From a virus: a stretch of 26,703 nt of DNA. Shown piece after piece: positions 14,230-19,154 of this stretch. Position 1 is the stretch's first letter; every line of letters starts with the position of its first letter. The stretch lies in the IMG/VR virus record IMGVR_UViG_3300042888_000594, positions 1-26,703 of that record, one strand, 5' to 3'. A program made the position numbers and the translations under genes. The notes below the pieces were generated by a model. That model saw only the letters and a program-made list of their open reading frames with translations, ran no database searches and was not told the DNA's origin.

Positions 14230-15357
14230 TCACTGGAGTTTAGAAATGGCGGCCCGAAGGTCGCCGAGTTGCAACACTGCTGGGCGGGAATCATCCTCGC
14301 TTGCCAGTGTTGTGCCTGATGACACCGACTTGACGAGATCGTCAGGCAGTGCCAACTTGCGCTTTTTCAGCACCTTCTCAATCTGAGCAGGGCTGCGAAT
14401 TTCCTCTGGGCTGAACAGCTCGTCACGGGGCACGCCCATGTCGTGCAGCGCAGCGGTTGCTTTGGCGTCATCGACCCACTGACGACGGGCTTGCTTCTGT
14501 ACAAGTTTATACCCCGGCACGGGCACATTTTTCTCAAGCAACTGAAACGCCAGCGCCCGCAGGTCGGTGATCCAGCCCTCCAGCACGTCAGCCTTGGCCA
14601 GATACTGGCCGAGCGTAGCGGCGTCGATCTCTTTGATCTTCACCAAGGCCGCACGCTCAACAGCGCCCGTCATCTGAGGGCAAACGGGCTTGGCTGCGCA
14701 CCAGCGGCAGTGATCGCCAGAATGCAAAACTGCGTCGGGATACTGAGACTCTTTAACTGCCTGCACCAGCGTCTGCTCAAACTTCGCGATACGCTCTGGC
14801 GTTGTCGTCCAGCGGCGGATCATGGGCGGCTGCACGATCACGCACTCGATCTCGGTCGCGCCCTCGAAGGCCCACTTCAGAGCATCGGTTCGCATCGCGG
14901 CGGCTGCGTAGAACATGAGCTGTTCGTTTTCTTCTGCCGACACCATCACACCATCGCCGAACTTCCAGTCCAGCACCACGGCCTTGTCGCCCATGCGGCC
15001 CACGAAGTCGGTCGAGCCGAACACACCCGGCAGCAGATCACCGAAGCCGACGCGCGTCTCAACTTCGTAGCTCATCTCCTGCTTAGGGTCGATCTCGTCC
15101 AGCAGCGCCAGTGCAGGCACCAGCTTATCGTCGATCAGGTCTTGCGTGAGCACTTGGTCTTGATACTTCTTGCCGAGGAAGGACTCCAGCGGCTGGAGCG
15201 TTGCCAAGTGCTCGGCAATCGTGTCGTGCAGCAGTGTGCCTTCGTCGGCGTACTTGCTGCTGGGCTTTGGGGGCATCTTCTGCACCAGCGCCACACTGCC
15301 AGGGCAGTTGATGACGCGCTTGGCGGTGCTACCGCCGACGATGTTACTGTGCTGCAT
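14230..15357 (-). CDS. PD-(D/E)XK nuclease, DUF2800 / Cas4-RecB-like, probable Fe-S cluster
   Basis: This 375-aa protein has the RecB-nuclease motif order. EGTLLHDTI (motif I) comes first, then GSTDFVGRMG with its Asp (motif II), VVLDWKFGDG (D and K of the catalytic core) and NEQLMFYAAA (motif IV). C18 in INCPGSV, together with CRWCAAKPVCP at about 217-227, gives four cysteines in the arrangement that holds a 4Fe-4S cluster in Cas4/AddB-type nucleases. It likely trims DNA ends during recombination or replication. GGAGG precedes the ATG. It overlaps the upstream 68-aa gene by 14 bp. The C-terminal third (after about 240) is helical and lacks motifs that I know. Confidence 0.88.
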   Translation of the reverse strand: MQHSNIVGGSTAKRVINCPGSVALVQKMPPKPSSKYADEGTLLHDTIAEHLATLQPLESFLGKKYQDQVLTQDLIDDKLVPALALLDEIDPKQEMSYEVETRVGFGDLLPGVFGSTDFVGRMGDKAVVLDWKFGDGVMVSAEENEQLMFYAAAAMRTDALKWAFEGATEIECVIVQPPMIRRWTTTPERIAKFEQTLVQAVKESQYPDAVLHSGDHCRWCAAKPVCPQMTGAVERAALVKIKEIDAATLGQYLAKADVLEGWITDLRALAFQLLEKNVPVPGYKLVQKQARRQWVDDAKATAALHDMGVPRDELFSPEEIRSPAQIEKVLKKRKLALPDDLVKSVSSGTTLASEDDSRPAVLQLGDLRAAISKLQ

Positions 15358-15550
15358 TTCGGGCCTCCATCATGGCATCTGCCCACTGGTAAGCTGTATC
15401 AGCAAGAATGCCCTTTGCAATTTCGTGCATTTCATCACTCTCGTACTCACCCTGCATAGTTTTAAGAATAAAGCGGTGATCTTTACCCATTAATTTATGC
15501 AATGCTTGCACCGCAAAGTAGTCACGCAAGGTTGGTGTGTTATTCGACAT
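15344..15550 (-). CDS. Hypothetical small helical protein (68 aa)
   Basis: Not assigned to a function. The sequence (LRDYFAVQALHKLMG, EIAKGILADTAYQWADAMMEARNA) is largely helical and ends in a YxxADAMMxAR pattern seen in many small phage proteins near replication genes. Its start overlaps the end of the 59-aa gene upstream by 11 bp, and its stop overlaps the nuclease start by 14 bp, so it is locked into the leftward operon. Confidence 0.7.
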   Translation of the reverse strand: MSNNTPTLRDYFAVQALHKLMGKDHRFILKTMQGEYESDEMHEIAKGILADTAYQWADAMMEARNAAQ

Positions 15551-15719
15551 TTTCTGTCTCCGTCAAAGCGATCAGGGCGTCGCGCAGTTGCTCTGCCTGC
15601 TCTTTTGAAAGATGGGTGGATGTGTAAGCGCAGTGGCGATGGAGGCTGATCCAGATGCCACCCTCGTATGGGGTGAGGTTGATGTTGCTGTACTCGGCGC
15701 CTTTAATTGAGTAGTCCAT
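15540..15719 (-). CDS. Hypothetical small protein (59 aa), first gene of the replication operon
   Basis: An ATG at 15719 with AGGA just upstream opens a 59-codon frame. It reads MDYSIKGAEYSNINLTPYEG, then GIWISLHRHCAYTSTHLSKEQAEQLRDALIALTE. The pattern is beta-strands followed by one helix, and the final helix resembles small phage proteins that end SxEqAeqLrdAL. The family is not known to me. It overlaps the following gene by 11 bp. It is the promoter-proximal gene of the leftward replication block, 30 bp downstream of a -10 candidate. Confidence 0.7.
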   Translation of the reverse strand: MDYSIKGAEYSNINLTPYEGGIWISLHRHCAYTSTHLSKEQAEQLRDALIALTETENVE

Positions 15720-15748
15720 TTGACTGTCCTGTAGTTGATGAGGCGTTC

Positions 15749-15778
15749 AGTGTATCACAGAAAATATTTGTTGTGCAA
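15749..15778 (-). promoter_or_regulatory. Leftward promoter candidate for the replication operon
   Basis: On the minus strand TTGCAC (15778-15773) and TACACT (15754-15749) are 18 bp apart. TGTG precedes the -10, giving an extended -10 (TGTGATACACT). Transcription would begin about 24 bp before the 59-aa gene. Confidence 0.5.
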
Positions 15779-15798
15779 ATCTTTTTTTCATGTATTAT
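15771..15798 (+). promoter_or_regulatory. Rightward promoter candidate overlapping the leftward one
   Basis: TTGTGC (15771-15776) and TATTAT (15793-15798) are 16 bp apart. The predicted start of RNA is about 15805, at the ATG of the next gene (15806). There is no Shine-Dalgarno sequence before that ATG, so a leaderless message is possible. The -35 overlaps that of the leftward promoter. Confidence 0.45.
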
Positions 15799-15805
15799 TC
15801 GGGCT

Positions 15806-16126
15806 ATGAACACACGACACACACCCTTTCCTTGGGATATTGGACTTGTTAACAGCGGATTAGACGATGGACACGTTGCGGTGTTCACTGACTACGACGA
15901 CGAAGATGAAGACGACGAAAACCGCGCTAACGGCGGCTGCAACATAGCTATTTGTTTCGGCCCTGACAAATTTGCAAACGCTAGGCTGATCATGGTCGCG
16001 CCAGAAATACTACTCGCATTGGAATGTTTGATGGATGCTTTCCCTCCAGTAGACCGCAAAGGTAAGGCGCTGCACAAGAGGGCTATAGCCTTAATCGCAA
16101 TGGCAAGGGGAGAAGACGATGCTTGA
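15806..16126 (+). CDS. Hypothetical protein with acidic stretch (106 aa), possibly leaderless
   Basis: Not assigned to a family. The protein begins MNTRHTPFPWDIG and includes a run of Asp/Glu (YDDEDEDDEN, about residues 31-40). It then reads CNIAICFGPDKFANARLIMVAPEILLALECL and ends in a helix. The APEILLALE phrase is common in small phage proteins of unknown role. The frame is open further upstream to 15707, but those codons run through the divergent promoters, so the ATG at 15806 is preferred. It overlaps the VRR-NUC start by 8 bp. Confidence 0.7.
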   Translation: MNTRHTPFPWDIGLVNSGLDDGHVAVFTDYDDEDEDDENRANGGCNIAICFGPDKFANARLIMVAPEILLALECLMDAFPPVDRKGKALHKRAIALIAMARGEDDA

Positions 16127-16394
16127 GAAGCAAGTCGAAGCCCACCTCGTCAAGCGCGTCAAAGAGCTGGGCGGAAAGGCGTACAAGTTCACCAGCCCTG
16201 CGCATCGCGGCGTGGCCGACCGGATCGTATGCCTGCCCAACGGCCAGACATGGTTCGTTGAGGTCAAGACCGAGGGCGGCAGGCTGTCGGAGTTGCAGAA
16301 GGTCTTCGCGGCTGACATGGCCAAGATGAATCAGAAGTACGTTTGTTTATGGAATAAGGAGCAGATTGATGGGTGGCTGCGTGAAACTGCGTGA
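16119..16394 (+). CDS. VRR-NUC domain nuclease
   Basis: At 91 aa this is a stand-alone VRR-NUC, the PD-(D/E)XK-type domain also found in FAN1 and in many phages. The sequence shows the order AYKFTSPAHRGVADRIVCLP (conserved Asp near 34), WFVEVKTEGG (the E-x-K catalytic pair near 48-50) and LSELQKVF. Such small enzymes act as structure-specific nucleases, often on Holliday-type or flap DNA, and usually lie next to SNF2-like helicases in phages, as here. GGGGAG lies upstream of the ATG. It overlaps the helicase gene by 26 bp. Confidence 0.9.
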   Translation: MLEKQVEAHLVKRVKELGGKAYKFTSPAHRGVADRIVCLPNGQTWFVEVKTEGGRLSELQKVFAADMAKMNQKYVCLWNKEQIDGWLRETA

Positions 16395-17661
16395 CTACCA
16401 AGAGACAGCGGCTGACTTCTTGTACGAGCACGACCGCGCCATGATCTTGGCTCCGGTGGGTGCTGGCAAGACGGCCATCACGCTGACGGCCATGCAGGAC
16501 GTGCTGATCGACGGCTACGCCATACGCTTCCTCGTGCTCGCGCCCAAGCGCGTCTGCACCGACGTGTGGCCAGTCGAGCAGCCCAAGTGGGCACCTGGCT
16601 GCACCTTGGCCGTGGCCGTGGGCACACCCGCGCAGCGCAAGGCAGCGCTGTACAGTGGCGCTCAGATCATCGTCACCAACTACGACAACATCCAGTGGCT
16701 GGCCGAGCAGAACCTGGCGCACATCAACGCCATCGTGTTCGACGAGCTGACCAAGCTGAAGAACCCCTCGGGCGCACGCTTTAAGGCGCTGAACAAAGTC
16801 ATCGGCGATGTCGGCATTCGTTGGGGTCTGACTGGTTCGTTCACCAGCAACGGCCTTGAGGACGTGTTTGGGCAGTGCAAGATCGTAGACCAGACGCTGC
16901 TGGGCCGCGCCAAGGGCGCGTTCATGCAGCAATACTTCATGCTGATCAACAAAGAATTCGGCGACTGGCAGCCCCGCAAAGGCTCGCTGGAACTGGTCAT
17001 GCAGCGCATCAAGCCTGCGACGTTCGTGTTGGAGCCTGGCGAGTACAAGGACAAGCTGCCGCCCCTGCGCACCGTGGAGGTGAACTGCAAGATGGACATG
17101 ACCAGCTACAACAAGATGAAGAAAGACTTCGTGCTGGACGACGTGGTGGCGGTCAACGCTGCCGTGGTCACGCAAAAGCTCCAGCAGATGTCGTCCGGTT
17201 TCCTGTATTCCGACAACGGCCCAATCTGGCTGTCAGCGCATAAGTTTGACCGCCTTGAAGAACTGCTCGATGAGAACCAACATGCCAACACCCTACTGGT
17301 CTACCAATACCAAGAAGAACTTGCCGAGCTTAAGCGACGGTTTAAACACCTTACGACCCTTGACGACGTCGACGCCATCGAGCGCTGGAACAGAGGTGAG
17401 GTCAGGCTGTTGGCCGTCCACCCCAAATCGGCAGGCCACGGGCTCAACCTCCAGCACGGAGGCTGTCATGTGGTGTTTCTGTCACTGCCGTGGAGTTTGG
17501 AGTTATACGAACAGACCCTTGGTCGTCTGCACCGTTCAGGCCAAAAGAACCCTGTGTGGTGTTACGTCATGCTGACCGACGGCACTGTCGATCACAAAAT
17601 CTGGGCGGCGCTGCACGACAAGCTATCCCTTTCTCAAATCGCCTTGGAGGCACTCAAATGA
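16369..17661 (+). CDS. SNF2/DEAD-like superfamily 2 helicase
   Basis: This 430-aa ATP-dependent DNA translocase is complete. The ATG at 16369 has AAGGAG 7 bp upstream; a TTG one codon earlier is too close. Domain 1 carries LAPVGAGKTAIT (Walker A, about residues 27-38), LAPKRVCTDVW (Ia), VFDELTKLKNP (DExx box in DELT form, about 123-133) and GLTGSFTSN (motif III). Domain 2 carries HPKSAGHGLNLQHGG (motif V, about 350-365) and QTLGRLHRSGQKNPVW (motif VI), the latter characteristic of SNF2-like phage proteins. It may remodel replication forks together with the adjacent VRR-NUC. Its stop forms an ATGA with the next microgene. Confidence 0.92.
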   Translation: MGGCVKLRDYQETAADFLYEHDRAMILAPVGAGKTAITLTAMQDVLIDGYAIRFLVLAPKRVCTDVWPVEQPKWAPGCTLAVAVGTPAQRKAALYSGAQIIVTNYDNIQWLAEQNLAHINAIVFDELTKLKNPSGARFKALNKVIGDVGIRWGLTGSFTSNGLEDVFGQCKIVDQTLLGRAKGAFMQQYFMLINKEFGDWQPRKGSLELVMQRIKPATFVLEPGEYKDKLPPLRTVEVNCKMDMTSYNKMKKDFVLDDVVAVNAAVVTQKLQQMSSGFLYSDNGPIWLSAHKFDRLEELLDENQHANTLLVYQYQEELAELKRRFKHLTTLDDVDAIERWNRGEVRLLAVHPKSAGHGLNLQHGGCHVVFLSLPWSLELYEQTLGRLHRSGQKNPVWCYVMLTDGTVDHKIWAALHDKLSLSQIALEALK

Positions 17662-17819
17662 AACGAATCGACCAATGGAAAGCCAAACTGCGGGCAGCCA
17701 AGTCCGAGTTGCGGCACAAGACGCGCCAGCTCAACGCAGCGCAGCGATCGCACGACCGCACGACCAAACTAATTGACCAACTGGAGAAGAAAATTGAACT
17801 ACACATGGCGAAGTCTTAA
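17658..17819 (+). CDS. Hypothetical basic coiled-coil protein (53 aa)
   Basis: The sequence (IDQWKAKLRAAKSELRHKTRQLN, DRTTKLIDQLEKKIELHM) is Lys/Arg-rich and has heptad-like spacing of Leu/Ile, predicting a short basic coiled coil. GGAGG lies upstream, and ATGA overlaps the helicase stop. It could be a small partner of the helicase or a nucleic-acid binder; nothing more specific can be seen. Confidence 0.6.
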   Translation: MKRIDQWKAKLRAAKSELRHKTRQLNAAQRSHDRTTKLIDQLEKKIELHMAKS

Positions 17820-17985
17820 CGACGTGCTGGCCTCGATGCCAGAGGCCACGGTCAAGTCGCTGCTGGACGCGGAGATGGCTGGCCCTCGCCGCGTCAAGAT
17901 CATCGAGCGCCTGCACCAGCGTTACAACACGCTGCGTGTGGCCAGAGAGAGAGCCGAGCTGCTGACGCTGGCCACCAAGTCATGA
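17794..17985 (+). CDS. Hypothetical protein with TTG start (63 aa)
   Basis: The best start is TTG at 17794, because GGAG lies 7 bp upstream and the next ATG is 15 codons later. The product starts NYTWRSLNDVLASMPEATV and continues LLDAEMAGPRRVKIIERLHQRY and NTLRVARERAELL. The pattern of a short N-terminal helix followed by AGPRR...RLHQRY...ARER recurs in small phage proteins of unknown function. It overlaps the preceding gene by 26 bp and the following one by ATGA. Confidence 0.6.
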   Translation: MNYTWRSLNDVLASMPEATVKSLLDAEMAGPRRVKIIERLHQRYNTLRVARERAELLTLATKS

Positions 17986-18194
17986 ACAGGTTTGCGGCGT
18001 GGGAAGCGCACAACCTGGCCAAGTTTGCCCAAGACGCCGCCAAGCGGTTGTCTGAGCAAGACGAGCTGATCGAGAGTCTGCAAGCGGACTTGAAGACAGC
18101 AATCCGTGCCTATCGGCACTTAGTAATCGAAGGAGCAAATGATGATCTATCCATCCGTACCGAACAAAGATTTCAAGTGGAGCAGCGGGGCTGA
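17982..18194 (+). CDS. Hypothetical helical protein (70 aa)
   Basis: The first 48 residues are one long amphipathic helix (AHNLAKFAQDAAKRLSEQD, IESLQADLKTAIRAY), probably a coiled coil. The last 20 are polar and overlap the next gene by 53 bp. The start is ATGA-linked to the previous stop. The function is unknown. Confidence 0.6.
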   Translation: MNRFAAWEAHNLAKFAQDAAKRLSEQDELIESLQADLKTAIRAYRHLVIEGANDDLSIRTEQRFQVEQRG

Positions 18195-18303
18195 CGTTCA
18201 GGCCACCTGGCGCAAGTGGGGCTGGACCCCACCCTCAGAGAAGATGACACCGCCGCCGCCAGAAAAACAAGTGACATTTGAAAAAGTCAGGAGATTCAAA
18301 TGA
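18142..18303 (+). CDS. Hypothetical Trp/Pro-rich small protein (53 aa)
   Basis: AGGAG lies 6 bp before the ATG at 18142; another ATG one codon earlier is too close to it. The product reads MIYPSVPNKDFKWSSGADV, then ATWRKWGWTPPSEKMTPPPP. The WRxxGWTPPSE phrase is a recurring short motif of small phage proteins, which supports a real gene. The stop forms an ATGA with the next start. A 53-bp overlap with the previous gene in another frame is unusual but consistent with the packing of this region. Confidence 0.6.
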   Translation: MIYPSVPNKDFKWSSGADVQATWRKWGWTPPSEKMTPPPPEKQVTFEKVRRFK

Positions 18304-18509
18304 AAGACGAGGCACTACGCATGGCGCTGGAGGCGTTGGAAAGCATACATCCCAAGGAGTACTGGAATAAGGCCATCACCGCCATCAAGCAAGCACAGGC
18401 TGCACAGCCAGCCGTGCCCGATGCTTTTGGCACGCGAGAGGGTGAGCATCCCCAATACATCCAAGGCTGGAACGATTGCAGAGCAGAGATGTTGAGAGGC
18501 AAGCCATGA
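18300..18509 (+). CDS. Hypothetical small protein (69 aa)
   Basis: The first 35 residues (DEALRMALEALESIHPKEYWNKAITAIKQAQAA) match the common phage pattern of an EALRxALEALE helix followed by an AITAIKxA helix. The rest is polar with HPQYIQGWNDCRAEML. The pattern is common in phages of Gram-negative hosts without a known role. It is ATGA-linked on both sides. Confidence 0.7.
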   Translation: MKDEALRMALEALESIHPKEYWNKAITAIKQAQAAQPAVPDAFGTREGEHPQYIQGWNDCRAEMLRGKP

Positions 18510-18763
18510 CAGCCAAACTCTACCGTGCCCCGGTCGTCACGCTGGCGCTGACCGAGGCCCAAGTTGCAGCGATCACAGAGCCTGCGCTTGCGGGCCTACG
18601 CAAAGAGCATGAGCGCATCTTAAAGCGTGAGGCCAGGAAGCTGGACAAGGCGCTCGCAGCAGCCAAAGAAGCTGCTGCTGACTACCAACGCACCCGTACC
18701 TTGGCACTCAAAGCCCAGGGCGAGATACGCGATCTGAAACACAAACTGAGGGAATACCAATGA
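18506..18763 (+). CDS. Hypothetical coiled-coil protein (85 aa)
   Basis: The ATG at 18506 (MTAKLYRAP) shares ATGA with the previous stop; the open frame upstream of it has no ribosome site. Residues about 30-85 (LRKEHERILKREARKLDKA, AKEAAADYQRTRTLALKA, IRDLKHKLREYQ) form a long charged coiled coil. The function is unknown. It is linked to the next gene by ATGA. Confidence 0.65.
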   Translation: MTAKLYRAPVVTLALTEAQVAAITEPALAGLRKEHERILKREARKLDKALAAAKEAAADYQRTRTLALKAQGEIRDLKHKLREYQ

Positions 18764-18975
18764 ACTGCTGTGACGATTTTGGAGACTGCAATCAAGGCCG
18801 CAACTGCCCGGTGCGTGTGGCTAAGTACAAACCTGTTATGCGGGCCGCTGACCCGCTGCCGCCAAGCATCTGGCGTCAGCAGCTTCGGTACCTAGCCGAG
18901 TGGGTGCTACTTAGCCTTGTCGGCGTGTTGTGGATAGCTTTTTTGTTGTTGCTATTTTGGAGCGTAACCAAATGA
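18760..18975 (+). CDS. Small membrane protein with N-terminal Cys motif (71 aa)
   Basis: The N-terminus MNCCDDFGDCNQGRNCPVR has four cysteines in 16 residues. The phrase CNQGRNCPVR is shared by many small phage proteins and may bind metal. Residues about 47-68 (VLLSLVGVLWIAFLLLLFW) form one membrane helix, leaving the Cys-rich part probably in the cytoplasm. It could belong to a lysis cassette or be a membrane-recruited accessory factor, but no lysis partner is recognisable nearby. It is ATGA-linked on both sides. Confidence 0.7.
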   Translation: MNCCDDFGDCNQGRNCPVRVAKYKPVMRAADPLPPSIWRQQLRYLAEWVLLSLVGVLWIAFLLLLFWSVTK

Positions 18976-19151
18976 ACCCGTTTGAATGGAAGAAAGACCC
19001 GCGCCCGAGCATCTTTATGAAGGATGTCTCGTACCGCGCCAAAGGCGTACCCGCCACGACCGACTACAAGGCGTTTGGCATCTACAGCCGCGCCAAGCCC
19101 AGCGTCAAGCCGCAGCTCAATAAGCATGAGCTGTCCAAGGGACGGCTTTGA
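18972..19151 (+). CDS. Hypothetical small basic protein (59 aa), end of the rightward chain
   Basis: The ATG shares ATGA with the previous stop. The product (MNPFEWKKDPRPSIFMKDV, then YKAFGIYSRAKPSVKPQLN) is Lys/Pro-rich and probably lacks a large fold. It ends 3 bp before the end of the convergent 878-aa gene, with no terminator hairpin between. The function is unknown. Confidence 0.6.
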   Translation: MNPFEWKKDPRPSIFMKDVSYRAKGVPATTDYKAFGIYSRAKPSVKPQLNKHELSKGRL

Positions 19152-19154
19152 GGC

